A stretch of DNA of 28,428 nt from positions 1 through 28,428 of the forward strand of contig JBEDUI010000251.1 in NCBI GenBank assembly GCA_040414495.1, given 5' to 3'. Shown here one piece after another: positions 1-7,744 of the stretch. The DNA comes from DATAVB01 sp040414495 (GTDB lineage Bacteria; Actinomycetota; Actinomycetes; Mycobacteriales; QHCD01). Below the pieces are notes generated by a model that saw only the letters and a list, made by a program, of their open reading frames with translations, was not told where the DNA came from and did not search any database. The number at the start of each line of letters is the position of its first letter. Positions within the stretch are counted from its first letter, which is position 1. The translations under genes were made by a program, and so were the position numbers.

Positions 1-55
1 TGTGGTCGCGCCGGTCACGAGGACCGCCGCTCACCGAGAACCGGTCGATCGCAGA

Positions 56-952
56 TCAGTCCGTCGGTGCCGTGCCGAACGACGGCGCCGGACCCGGGCC
101 CGCACCAATCCCCGGCTGGCCGTCGGATGCCCCATCGAATGCCATGGTGGGCACCACAGTCACAGCGGCCGCCCGGTCGGGCGCGAGCGGGTCGGCAAGC
201 CGACCGTCGTGATCGAGCCGGCCCTGCGCCAACCGGGTCGCCCGCAAGGGCATGGTTGGCACCAGATCGGCGACGATACGCAGTGCGGCGAGCACGTCGT
301 CGGGTCGCACGGCAGGTGTGGTATGCCGCACAACCGCCGCAATTATCGCACAGCCGCAACTCGACCGCTCGTCTGACGCGCCCTGCCCCGACACACCAGT
401 GGCCAGCGTCACGGCATCCGGATCGGTGCTCAACGAAAGGATCGCGGACCGTACGTCGACCATCTTGCGACCACTCTTCGTACGGCGCTCGACCTCCACC
501 GATTCTGCCGCCAGCAACGCCTCGACCGCAGCCGCCACGACCTGCGGCGACTCGCCCGGCAACTCGATGCGCCACACGCTGGTGTCGATCAGATCGGCCA
601 ACCCCGGGCCGGCGTCGGCTTCGACGCACTCGACCACATCAAGACCTGGCGGCAGCGCGGCGTCGAGCGCGGACCGTAACGCCTGCGGCTCGACCTCCCG
701 CCGCAACGCCAACTCCGCGTACTCCGCTTCGCTGGCCGCCCCGGTCGGCGCGGCGCCGACGTATGACACCCGCGGATGCGGCGTGAACCCGGCCGAATGC
801 GCGATCGGTACTCCGGCGCGCCGGATCGCCCGTTCCAACGCCCGGGCGAAGTCGCGGTGCGAGGCGAACCGGAGCCGGCCGCGCTTCGCGTACCGGATCC
901 GCATCCGCTGTACGACCGGCTCGACCTCGGTCTGCGGCTGCCGGCGGCTCAT
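56..952 (-). CDS. DUF2344 / radical SAM-linked protein (TIGR03936-like)
   Basis: About 298 aa. It matches the DUF2344 family that accompanies TIGR03960 radical SAM proteins. The N-terminal part is typical: an Arg/Lys-rich strand (RIRYAKRGRLRF), then SHRDFARALERAIRRAGVP and a FTPHPRVSY segment at about residues 30-65. The start is the ATG at 952, which forms an ATGA overlap with the stop of the upstream radical SAM gene, so the two are translationally coupled. In some bacteria the two parts are fused into one polypeptide, which supports joint function. The family has been proposed to act in tRNA or rRNA modification, but the substrate is unproven. The C-terminal roughly 60 residues are low-complexity (Ala/Gly/Pro). 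In related genomes an RNase E/G gene often follows; only 55 bases remain here, so this cannot be checked. Confidence 0.88.
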   Translation of the reverse strand: MSRRQPQTEVEPVVQRMRIRYAKRGRLRFASHRDFARALERAIRRAGVPIAHSAGFTPHPRVSYVGAAPTGAASEAEYAELALRREVEPQALRSALDAALPPGLDVVECVEADAGPGLADLIDTSVWRIELPGESPQVVAAAVEALLAAESVEVERRTKSGRKMVDVRSAILSLSTDPDAVTLATGVSGQGASDERSSCGCAIIAAVVRHTTPAVRPDDVLAALRIVADLVPTMPLRATRLAQGRLDHDGRLADPLAPDRAAAVTVVPTMAFDGASDGQPGIGAGPGPAPSFGTAPTD

Positions 953-2859
953 CGACTCACTGGGGTCAGCGGCAGCAACTTGCGACCGGTCGGCCCGATC
1001 TGGATCTCGGTACCGAGGTCCGGGCAGACACCGCAGTCGAAGCACGGGGTCCACCGGCAGTCGTCCAACTCGGTCTCATCGAGCGCGTCCTGCCAGTCTT
1101 CCCAGAGCCATTCCTTGTCCAGCCCGGAGTCCAGGTGGTCCCACGGCAGGATCTCGGTCTCGCCGCGTTCGCGGGTGGTGTACCAGTCCAGGTCGATGCC
1201 GTGCGGCGCCAGTTCGGCCTGTGTCGCGGCGACCCAGCGTTCGTACGAGAAGTACTCCCGCCAGCCGTCGAAACGCCCGCCCTCGCTCCACACGCGACGG
1301 ATGACGGCGCCCAACCGCCGGTCGCCACGGGAGAGCAGGCCTTCGATCATCGAGGGCTGACCATCGTGGTAGCGGTAGCCGATCGCCTTGCCCAGCTTGC
1401 GGTCCGAGTTGATCGCGTCACGCAACTTTTTCAGCCGACGGTCCACTGTGTCCGGATCGCACTGAGCCGCCCACTGGAATGGCGTATGCGGCTTGGGTAC
1501 GAAACCGCCGATCGAGACCGTACAGCGGATGTCGTTGCTGCCGACCGCTTCCCGGCCGGCACGAATCACGTCGTGCGCCATGGACGCGATTTCCAGTACG
1601 TCCTCGTCAGTTTCGGTAGGCAACCCACACATGAAGTAGAGCTTCACCTGCCGCCAGCCGTTTTCGTACGCGGTCGTGACGGTACGGATCAGGTCTTCCT
1701 TCGTGACCATCTTGTTGATGACCTTGCGCAGCCGTTCGCTGCCGCCTTCGGGGGCGAACGTCAGCCCGGACCGGCGACCGCCCCGGGTCAGTTCCTCAGC
1801 CAGCGTGACGTTGAACGCGTCGACCCGGGTCGAGGGCAGCGACAGCGAGGTCTTGCTGCCTTCATACCGGTCGGCCAGGCCCTTGGCGATCTCGCCGATT
1901 TCGCTGTGGTCGGCCGAGGACAGCGACAGCAGCCCGACCTCCTCGAACCCGGTCGCCTCCAGGCCCTTCTGCACCATGTCGCCGATGCCGGTGATCGACC
2001 GTTCCCGGACCGGTCGGGTGATCATCCCGGCCTGACAGAACCGGCAGCCGCGGGTGCAGCCGCGGAAGATCTCGACCGACATGCGTTCGTGCACGCTTTC
2101 GGCCAGCGGGACCAGCGGTTGTTTCGGGTACGGCCAGGCGTCCAGGTCCATGGTCGTGCGCTTCTCGACCCGCTTCGGTACGCCGGGACGGTTGGGCGCG
2201 ACCTGGCTGATCGTGCCGTCAGCGGCGTAGGCCACGTCGTAGAACTGCGGTACGTACACGCCCGGGACCTGCGCCAGCGCGGCCAGCCGGTCGGCCCGGC
2301 TCTTGTGCTCTTTGAGCACGTCGCTGATGGCCAGTACGACCTGTTCACCGTCGCCGAGGACGGCGGCGTCGAGGAAGTCCGAGACCGGCTCGGGGTTGAA
2401 GGCGGCGTGTCCGCCGGCGAGGACGATCGGGTGCTCGTCGGTCCGGTCGGTGGCCAGCAGCGGAATGCCGGCCAGGTCGAGCACGCTGAGCAGGTTGGTG
2501 TAGCCCAGTTCGGTGGCGAACGAGACGCCCAGCACATCGAATTCGCCGACCGGCCGGTGCGCGTCGACGGTGAACTGCGGAATCTCGTGCTCACGCATCA
2601 GCGCCTCGAGATCCGGCCACACCGTGTACGTGCGTTCGGCCAGCACGTCCGGGCGCTCGTTGAGGATCTCGTACAGGATCATCACGCCCTGATTGGGCAG
2701 CCCGACCTCGTAGGCGTCGGGATAACACAGGCACCAGCGGACATCGACCGAGTCCCAGTCCTTCACCGTGGCGTTGAGTTCACCGCCGACGTACTGGATC
2801 GGCTTGCTGACCTTGGGCAGCAGCGGTTCCAGTCGGGGAAAGAGTGACTCGACAGGCAT
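949..2859 (-). CDS. Radical SAM protein, TIGR03960 family
   Basis: 636 aa. The N-terminal about 230 residues resemble a B12-binding-like Rossmann region with a glycine-rich LAGGHAAFNPEP stretch (about residues 148-158). The radical SAM core carries the [4Fe-4S] motif CTRGCRFC with Cys268, Cys272 and Cys275. The C-terminus holds a second cysteine cluster, CRWTPCFDCGVC, that could bind another Fe-S centre or zinc. The family is widespread and almost always paired with DUF2344, as here (4-bp overlap). The reaction is unknown; RNA or protein modification by radical chemistry is an inference. The ATG at 2859 has no clear Shine-Dalgarno sequence, and TACCCT lies 7 nt upstream, so leaderless translation is possible. 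Length and motif order are normal for the family. Confidence 0.92.
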   Translation of the reverse strand: MPVESLFPRLEPLLPKVSKPIQYVGGELNATVKDWDSVDVRWCLCYPDAYEVGLPNQGVMILYEILNERPDVLAERTYTVWPDLEALMREHEIPQFTVDAHRPVGEFDVLGVSFATELGYTNLLSVLDLAGIPLLATDRTDEHPIVLAGGHAAFNPEPVSDFLDAAVLGDGEQVVLAISDVLKEHKSRADRLAALAQVPGVYVPQFYDVAYAADGTISQVAPNRPGVPKRVEKRTTMDLDAWPYPKQPLVPLAESVHERMSVEIFRGCTRGCRFCQAGMITRPVRERSITGIGDMVQKGLEATGFEEVGLLSLSSADHSEIGEIAKGLADRYEGSKTSLSLPSTRVDAFNVTLAEELTRGGRRSGLTFAPEGGSERLRKVINKMVTKEDLIRTVTTAYENGWRQVKLYFMCGLPTETDEDVLEIASMAHDVIRAGREAVGSNDIRCTVSIGGFVPKPHTPFQWAAQCDPDTVDRRLKKLRDAINSDRKLGKAIGYRYHDGQPSMIEGLLSRGDRRLGAVIRRVWSEGGRFDGWREYFSYERWVAATQAELAPHGIDLDWYTTRERGETEILPWDHLDSGLDKEWLWEDWQDALDETELDDCRWTPCFDCGVCPDLGTEIQIGPTGRKLLPLTPVSR

Positions 2860-2922
2860 GGGTACGAGGGTAGCGGCGGCTGGCTGAGCCGCTATCCGGC
2901 GTCGCTCTTAGTCGCTGCTCTG

Positions 2923-2988
2923 GTCGCTGTACGGGGCTGATTCAGTCGCAGCGCGGGGCTGATTCAGTCGCTGTACGGGGCGAGTTTG
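2923..2988. repeat. 22-bp tandem repeat across the NUDIX stop codon
   Basis: Three 22-bp units lie head to tail at 2923-2944, 2945-2966 and 2967-2988. All share GTCGC at the start and a GGGGC core; the first two share GGGGCTGATTCA. The third unit encodes the last residues of the NUDIX protein, and the stop codon falls in the second. It looks like duplication of the gene end. Confidence 0.8.
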
Positions 2989-3614
2989 CAGTCGCGATGG
3001 CGCTCCAGCAGCGCTCGCAGTTGCGCCTCGGTGGTACGCCGGGTCGACAGCGGCGGCAGCTCATCCAGATCGAAGAAGTCGACGTCGGTGGTTTCACCGT
3101 CCAGGCCCGCCTGCGGCTGGGCGGCGGGGTCGATGCGCTCGCACAGGTAGGCCAGTTTCCAAATGTGGAACGGGGCGCCGCTGGCGCGGTGGCCGTTGCT
3201 CACCATGCCGTCCCAGACCGCGGCCAGGCGGGTCGCCTTGACCGCCAGGCCCGCTTCCTCGGCGAATTCCCGTTCGGTGGCGGCCGTCGGGCGATCCAGC
3301 GCATCGGCCCAGCCGCCGGGTAGCGTCCAGCAACCGTCCGCGGCCTCGCGCACGAGCAGCACCCGGTCGCCGTCAAAGAGCGCGCCGCGTACGTCGACGT
3401 GCGGGGTGGCGTAGCCCTTGTCCATTTCCAACGCAGCGGTGATCGGTTCGGCCGGCTCCGAGGCGAGCAACCCGAACAGCTCGGCCGAAATCTCGCGTAG
3501 TCGCCGGTATCGGGACAGGTCGTAACGATCGGAGGCGAAAGCCAGACCGGTTTGCGACATTGCCGCGAGCTCCACGCCGATCGCGCGTAGCTGCTCCCCC
3601 GCGGACAATGTCAT
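2964..3614 (-). CDS. NUDIX hydrolase with N-terminal extension
   Basis: 216 aa from ATG 3614; a TTG just before it (3617) would add one residue. AGAAGGGA about 8 nt upstream of the ATG supports the start. The first about 65 residues are predicted helical and resemble the N-terminal domain of NUDIX hydrolases in the PF12535-type group. The catalytic domain follows, with a NUDIX box beginning at Gly101-Gly102 and ending REFAEEAGL (residues 116-124). The glutamate expected five residues after the glycine (Gx5E) is aspartate here (Asp108), while the metal-binding REuxEE core is intact. The substrate is probably a nucleoside diphosphate derivative such as ADP-ribose or NADH, but cannot be read from sequence. 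It lies just downstream of ileS, separated by a hairpin, so it probably has its own promoter; a 17-bp direct repeat lies in its leader. The 3' end is tandemly duplicated. Confidence 0.88.
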   Translation of the reverse strand: MTLSAGEQLRAIGVELAAMSQTGLAFASDRYDLSRYRRLREISAELFGLLASEPAEPITAALEMDKGYATPHVDVRGALFDGDRVLLVREAADGCWTLPGGWADALDRPTAATEREFAEEAGLAVKATRLAAVWDGMVSNGHRASGAPFHIWKLAYLCERIDPAAQPQAGLDGETTDVDFFDLDELPPLSTRRTTEAQLRALLERHRDCKLAPYSD

Positions 3615-3642
3615 CAAAGAAATCCCTTCTCTGGCGTTCGGC

Positions 3643-3676
3643 TTGGTCTCACCGCCGATTTTGTCTTACCGCCGAT
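3643..3676. repeat. 17-bp tandem direct repeat in the NUDIX leader
   Basis: Two adjacent 17-bp units (3643-3659 and 3660-3676) match at 15 of 17 positions; both end ACCGCCGAT on the plus strand. They sit 29-62 bp upstream of the NUDIX ATG, where an operator for a direct-repeat-binding regulator could lie. Function is inferred only from position. Confidence 0.5.
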
Positions 3677-3685
3677 CGCTCAGTA

Positions 3686-3706
3686 CCGCCACCAACGGTG
3701 TGGCGG
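3686..3706 (-). terminator. Hairpin just after the ileS stop
   Basis: A perfect 7-bp stem, CCGCCAC against GTGGCGG, with a 7-nt loop starts 1 nt beyond the ileS stop codon. There is no T-tract, as is usual for high-GC actinobacterial terminators. It probably ends or attenuates ileS transcription. Confidence 0.55.
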
Positions 3707-3707
3707 G

Positions 3708-6700
3708 TCACACCTCTCGCTCGTTTCTTGGTGAGGCGGCCGCTGGCGCGAGGTGCACCGTGATGTGGTCCGCCTCCCCTACCGCGGTGGTCCCGTCGGT
3801 TTTGGCCTCCACGCGAACCCGCTGGGCCAGCGTCTCGCGGGCCACCAATTCCCGGTGTTCGGCCACCGCCGCGAGCGCGCCCGGTGAGCCGGATACCGTG
3901 AGATCGATTCGGTCGCTGACCGCCAAACCGGCCTCGCGGCGGGCATTCTGCACAACCCGGATGACGTCGCGCGCGGTTCCCTCGGCCAGCAATTCCGGCG
4001 TCATCGTCGTGTCCAGAACGACGATTCCATCGAGCAGCGTGGCGGCTGCGGTACCCGGTGCCGGCGCCACCTCGAGGCTGTATTCGCCTTCGCGCAATGT
4101 CACCCCGCCGGCCACGACCTTATCCGCGGAGGCGGACCAGTCGCCGGCCTTGACCGCCGCGATCACCCGCTGCACGTCGGCGCCGAGCCGCGGCCCGAGC
4201 ACCCGCGGACGCAGCGCCAGCACGGTCGTGGCGACGGTCTGCTCGTCGGCGACAAGCCGTACCTCTTTGACGTTCAGCTCATCGGCGATCAAGCCGGTGA
4301 AGCCGTGCAACCGCTCGCATACCGGACCGGCGACGGTGAGTGCGGCCAGCGGATGCCGGACCCGTACGCCAGCGCTTTTGCGGACCGAGGCCGCAGCCGA
4401 ACACACCGTACGGACAGTGTCCATTCGCGACACCAGGTCTTTGTCTTCCGGAAAGTCCACAGTGGACGGCCAGTCGGTCAAATGCACGCTGCGTCCGCCG
4501 GTGAGGCCGCGCCAGATCTGTTCGCTCTGCATCGGCAGCAGTGGTGCGGTGATCCGGGTCAACGTTTCCAGCACCGTGTAGAGGGTGTCGAATGCCTCAG
4601 CCTCGGCTCGCCAGAACCGGTCCCGGCTGCGGCGGATGTACCAATTGCAGAGCGCGTCAAGAAATGCCCGTACCTCGGCGCAAGCGGCGGAAATGTCGTA
4701 GCCATCGAGCATTCCCGTCACCGTGCCGAGAAGCGCGCGTAGCTTGGCCAGGATGTAGCGGTCCAGCTGGTGCGGCGAATCCGTACGGAATTGCGCCTGA
4801 TATCCGTCGGCGTTGGCGTAGAGCGCGAAGAAATACCAGGCATTCCATAATGGGAGCAGGGCCTGCCGGGTCGCATCGCGGATCGCGGATTCGGTGAGTG
4901 CGCCCTCACCGCCGCGCATCAGCGGCGAGGAGACCAGGGACCAGCGGACCGCGTCCGCCCCGTGTAGGGCGAACATCCGTTCCGGGTCGGGGAAATTACG
5001 CCGGCTCTTGCTGGCCTTCCGGCCGTCGTCGCCGAGTATCACGCCGTGGGTCACCGCGGTGCGGAATGCCGGCCGGTCGAAAAGCGCGGTGGCGAGGACG
5101 TGCAGGGTGTAGAACCACGCTCTGGTCTGGCCGACGTATTCGACGATGAAATCGCCCGGGTAATGCTTGTCGAACCAATCGGCGTTCTCGAACGGATAAT
5201 GCACCTGGGCGAATGGCATCGAGCCGGACTCGAACCAGCAGTCCAGCACCTCCGGCACCCGCCGCATCGTGGATTTACCGGTCGGATCGTCGGGATTGGG
5301 CCGAGTCAACTCATCGACCGCCGGCCGGTGCAAATCGACCGGGCGTACGCCGAAATCCCGCTCCAGCTCATCCAGCGACCCGTATACGTCGACCCGCGGA
5401 TAATTCGGGTCGTCGGATCTCCATACCGGGATCGGCGAACCCCAAAACCGGTTGCGGCTGATCGACCAGTCGTGCGCGTTTTCCAGCCATTTGCCGAACG
5501 AGCCGTCGCGCACATGGGACGGAACCCAGGTGATTTGTTGGTTCAATTCGGCCATGCGTTCGCGGAGTTTGGTCACCTGAACGAACCAACTGTTGACCGC
5601 CTTGTAGATCAGCGGTGTGTCGCACCGCCAGCAGTGCGGATAGCTGTGGGTATACCGCTCTTCGCTGACTAATGCGCCGGCTTTCGCCAGGTCGTCGATG
5701 ATCCGCCGGTTGGCCTGGAATACCTGCAGGCCTTGGTAATCCGGGACCTGGCCGGTAAATCGGGCCTGGTCGTCCACGGTGAGCACGGTCGGTATTCCGG
5801 CGTCGGTGCAGGCTTTCTGGTCGTCCTCGCCGTAAGCCGGGGCGAGGTGCACGATGCCGGTACCCTCCTCGGCGGTGACGAAATCCGCCGCCAACACTCG
5901 GAATGCGCCGGCCGTGTTGGCCAGATACGGAAACAGCGGCCGGTATGTGGTGCCGACCAACTCCGCGCCCGAACGCGTCCCCACCCGTTGTGCATCAGCC
6001 TCGTATTCGGCCAGCCGCGACTCGGCGACCAGATAACGCACCCCGTCGCGTTCCAGTACGGCATAGTCCAGATCGGGCGATACGGCCAGGGCGAGATTGG
6101 CTGGCAACGTCCAGGGCGTGGTGGTCCACACCAACGCCCGTTCCCCGGTTTCGAGCTCGAACGCCACCGTTACGGCGGGATCATCGCGATCCCGGTACGA
6201 ATCGTCCTGCCTGGTTTCGGAATTCGACAGCGGTGTTTCACAGCGCCAGCAGTACGCCAGCACCCGAAATCCCTCGTAGATCAGGCCCTTGTCGTACAGC
6301 CGGCCGAATGCCCACAACACACTCTCCATATAGGACAGATCGAGCGTCTTGTAGTCGTTCTCGAAATCGACCCACCGAGCCTGCCGGGTGACGTAACCCT
6401 CCCATTCCTTGGTGTACCGCAGCACCGACGAGCGGCATTTCGCGTTGAATTCGGCGACGCCCATGTCGAGAATCTGGCGCTTGCCGGCGAGCCCCAATTC
6501 CCGTTCGGCGGCCACTTCGGCCGGCAGGCCGTGGCAATCCCAGCCGAAGCGTCGCTCCACCCGAGCGCCGCGCATGGTTTTGTACCGGGGTACGACATCC
6601 TTGACGAATCCGGTCAGTAGATGGCCGTAATGCGGCAGCCCGTTGGCGAACGGCGGGCCGTCGTAGAAAACAAATTCGTTGTCGCCGTCCGGACGGGCCG

Positions 6701-6818
6701 CCACCGACGCGGCGAACGTGCCATCGCGCCGCCAGTAATCCAGGATTTCGGTTTCCAGCGCCGGGAATTCCGGTTGCCCGGGCACGGGTCTGGTCGGGTC
6801 GTCCTTCGGGTAGGTCAC
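3708..6818 (-). CDS. ileS: Isoleucine--tRNA ligase (eukaryote-like, type 2)
   Basis: 1036 aa from GTG 6818, a class I aminoacyl-tRNA synthetase that charges tRNA-Ile. The HIGH motif is HYGH at residues 63-66 (context GLPHYGHLLTG) and the KMSKS motif is KASKS at 601-605 (context DDGRKASKSRRNF). These signatures and the length fit the eukaryote-like IleRS2 clade found in many actinobacteria, a clade known for low mupirocin sensitivity; that property is inferred, not seen. The editing domain lies between the motifs and an anticodon-binding domain follows. The start has GGAGG 5 nt upstream. The open frame continues another 41 codons upstream to 6941, but that stretch is the T-box leader and is not coding. 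Expression is probably controlled at translation by the T-box. Confidence 0.96.
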   Translation of the reverse strand: MTYPKDDPTRPVPGQPEFPALETEILDYWRRDGTFAASVAARPDGDNEFVFYDGPPFANGLPHYGHLLTGFVKDVVPRYKTMRGARVERRFGWDCHGLPAEVAAERELGLAGKRQILDMGVAEFNAKCRSSVLRYTKEWEGYVTRQARWVDFENDYKTLDLSYMESVLWAFGRLYDKGLIYEGFRVLAYCWRCETPLSNSETRQDDSYRDRDDPAVTVAFELETGERALVWTTTPWTLPANLALAVSPDLDYAVLERDGVRYLVAESRLAEYEADAQRVGTRSGAELVGTTYRPLFPYLANTAGAFRVLAADFVTAEEGTGIVHLAPAYGEDDQKACTDAGIPTVLTVDDQARFTGQVPDYQGLQVFQANRRIIDDLAKAGALVSEERYTHSYPHCWRCDTPLIYKAVNSWFVQVTKLRERMAELNQQITWVPSHVRDGSFGKWLENAHDWSISRNRFWGSPIPVWRSDDPNYPRVDVYGSLDELERDFGVRPVDLHRPAVDELTRPNPDDPTGKSTMRRVPEVLDCWFESGSMPFAQVHYPFENADWFDKHYPGDFIVEYVGQTRAWFYTLHVLATALFDRPAFRTAVTHGVILGDDGRKASKSRRNFPDPERMFALHGADAVRWSLVSSPLMRGGEGALTESAIRDATRQALLPLWNAWYFFALYANADGYQAQFRTDSPHQLDRYILAKLRALLGTVTGMLDGYDISAACAEVRAFLDALCNWYIRRSRDRFWRAEAEAFDTLYTVLETLTRITAPLLPMQSEQIWRGLTGGRSVHLTDWPSTVDFPEDKDLVSRMDTVRTVCSAAASVRKSAGVRVRHPLAALTVAGPVCERLHGFTGLIADELNVKEVRLVADEQTVATTVLALRPRVLGPRLGADVQRVIAAVKAGDWSASADKVVAGGVTLREGEYSLEVAPAPGTAAATLLDGIVVLDTTMTPELLAEGTARDVIRVVQNARREAGLAVSDRIDLTVSGSPGALAAVAEHRELVARETLAQRVRVEAKTDGTTAVGEADHITVHLAPAAASPRNEREV

Positions 6819-7050
6819 CGGGTCCTCCGCTCGTCGCTGCCGCTGCAGGGACGAGAGTGACGCTCGCCGCCGCTGCTTGTTCGGCGACCAGGCTTGCGCT
6901 CCCGCGGTACCACCCCACTTGGTGCCGCACGCGGCACCCACTCATAGGCCGGCTGTGACGGGCCGGACCCGCCCGGTTCTACTGAGGCGGCGCGTGCCGC
7001 CCGTTCTTCCGGAGACTCCCCGGTGATGGCCGGATCAACGTCGTAGTGAT
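6819..7050 (-). promoter_or_regulatory. T-box riboswitch, ileS leader (translational type)
   Basis: The leader carries the T-box core GTGGGGTGGTACCGCGG at 6918-6902. Its TGGT (6912-6909) would pair with the NCCA end of uncharged tRNA. Upstream, a short hairpin with CCGG arms (7033-7030 and 7023-7020) exposes CCATCA in its loop, so AUC (7027-7025) is the likely isoleucine specifier. Between lie stems including GGCGGC/GCCGCC and CGGGC/GCCCG. There is no long stem I, matching the ultrashort stem I T-boxes of actinobacterial ileS. No terminator-type hairpin with a U-tract lies before the gene. A hairpin (6830-6855) abuts the GGAGG instead, which suggests control of ribosome access. Uncharged tRNA-Ile should raise ileS translation. 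Confidence 0.88.
6830..6855 (-). promoter_or_regulatory. Hairpin abutting the ileS Shine-Dalgarno
   Basis: CTCGTC-c-CTGC, loop AGCG, GCAG-c-GACGAG: ten base pairs with one C-C mismatch, ending 1 nt before GGAGG (6828-6824). It lies between the T-box core and the start codon and may form the expression platform or position the ribosome site. Its role is inferred from placement. Confidence 0.5.
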
Positions 7051-7055
7051 TCCAC

Positions 7056-7061
7056 GTTATA
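7056..7061 (-). promoter_or_regulatory. Possible -10 box for the ileS T-box leader
   Basis: TATAAC on the minus strand would start transcription near 7049, just before the first leader hairpin. No convincing -35 hexamer lies 17-18 bp upstream, so this is a positional guess. Confidence 0.35.
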
Positions 7062-7303
7062 CACCGGCGCCACCGATTTTCCGTAGCACGGGCTTACGGG
7101 CGCTTCGGTCGGCTTCCGTACCCGCTCAGACGTCTTAGTGCCCGATCCGCTCAGACGTCCCGCGCAAGCACCGATGCCCGTCCGGAGCCTGCGTGGCTAG
7201 CCGGCCCAGAGGCCCACCCGGCCCGAATACCCCACTCCGTCCCTGGCCCGAATTGCTCCCGGCGCCCGAATCCCCCACTCAGCCCGGAGCCCGCCCGGAT
7301 CGC

Positions 7304-7358
7304 TTGATCGTGATGGCATACGTCAACGATTTGCGTACGAAAAACATCATGATCATGA
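7304..7358. repeat. Dispersed palindromic repeat, copy A
   Basis: About 55 bp beginning TTGATCGTGATGGC and ending CATCATGATCATGA. It aligns along its length with the reverse complement of the copy at 17623-17677, sharing GATCGTGATGGC, CGTCAACGA and CATCATGATCA. The ends are inverted; the interior is less self-complementary than in the other copies. Confidence 0.7.
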
Positions 7359-7394
7359 AGATCGGCAGGCGGGCGAAGCACGCGCGGGCAGCCA

Positions 7395-7431
7395 ACCGAG
7401 AACGGGCGGCGGACCGAGAACGGGGCGGCGA
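7395..7431. repeat. 18/19-bp tandem duplication
   Basis: Two adjacent units, 7395-7412 and 7413-7431, both begin ACCGAGAACGGG and are followed by a GGCGG run. They lie in the gene-free stretch between the two palindromic repeats. Confidence 0.6.
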
Positions 7432-7454
7432 ACCGGGCTCGCCAGCTCCCTTCC

Positions 7455-7510
7455 CATGATCGTGAGTCGATTTGCTACCGAAATCCATACCAAATCTACT
7501 CATGATCACG
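7455..7510. repeat. Dispersed palindromic repeat, copy B
   Basis: About 56 bp that folds into one long hairpin. The left arm from 7455 (CATGATCGTGAGTCGATTTG) pairs with the right arm ending at 7510 (CAAATCTACTCATGATCACG) with few mismatches, leaving a loop of about 7 nt near 7480-7486. The terminal TGATCRTGA elements match copies A and C; the interior differs. Confidence 0.7.
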
Positions 7511-7601
7511 AAAATCGTGGCGGCCGGGCGACCGACGCTCGGCGGAGCGGATGGGGCGAAGCGAGCGCGAGCCGCGCGGATCACTGGAACCCGCGACGCG
7601 C

Positions 7602-7665
7602 GCGAAAAATGCGCGGGCGACCGGAAAACCGGCGACCGGGCGAAAAACGCGCGAGCGGCCGGAAC
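7602..7665. repeat. 26-bp imperfect direct repeat
   Basis: Copies at 7602-7627 and 7640-7665 share GCGAAAAA, GCGCG, GCG and CCGGAA blocks. A weaker relative starts near 7373. CCGGAAAACCGG between them could form a small hairpin downstream of rodA. Confidence 0.5.
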
Positions 7666-7744
7666 TCGGCGGCGCAAGCGCTAAAGACGCGGGCGCAAGG
7701 AGCTCAACCGAATGCCGAGCTAACGCCGCCAGCGCGATCCAAAC

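Larger units (their letters stand above)
7062..7744. other. Gene-free stretch rich in short repeats
   Basis: About 680 bp between rodA and the ileS leader hold no gene I can support; the open frames have no family resemblance and show extreme Arg/Ala bias. The stretch contains many short direct repeats: CCGCTCAGACGTC at 7122-7134 and 7147-7159; GCCCGAAT-type units three times around 7220-7280; ACCGAGAACGGG units at 7395-7431; and GCGAAAAA-type units at 7602-7665. Two copies of a dispersed palindrome (7304-7358, 7455-7510) also lie here. It reads as a repeat-accumulating junction in otherwise compact DNA. Confidence 0.65.

Noticed and set aside
1135..2847. 570-codon plus-strand frame antisense to the radical SAM gene
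   Set aside because: Antisense shadow of a clearly identified gene with conserved cysteine motifs; no ribosome site or family match.
6819..6941. N-terminal extension of IleRS
   Set aside because: This is the T-box core and expression platform, not coding sequence.
7304..7665. CRISPR array
   Set aside because: The repeats differ in sequence and spacing, the palindromes are two copies only, and no cas genes are nearby.
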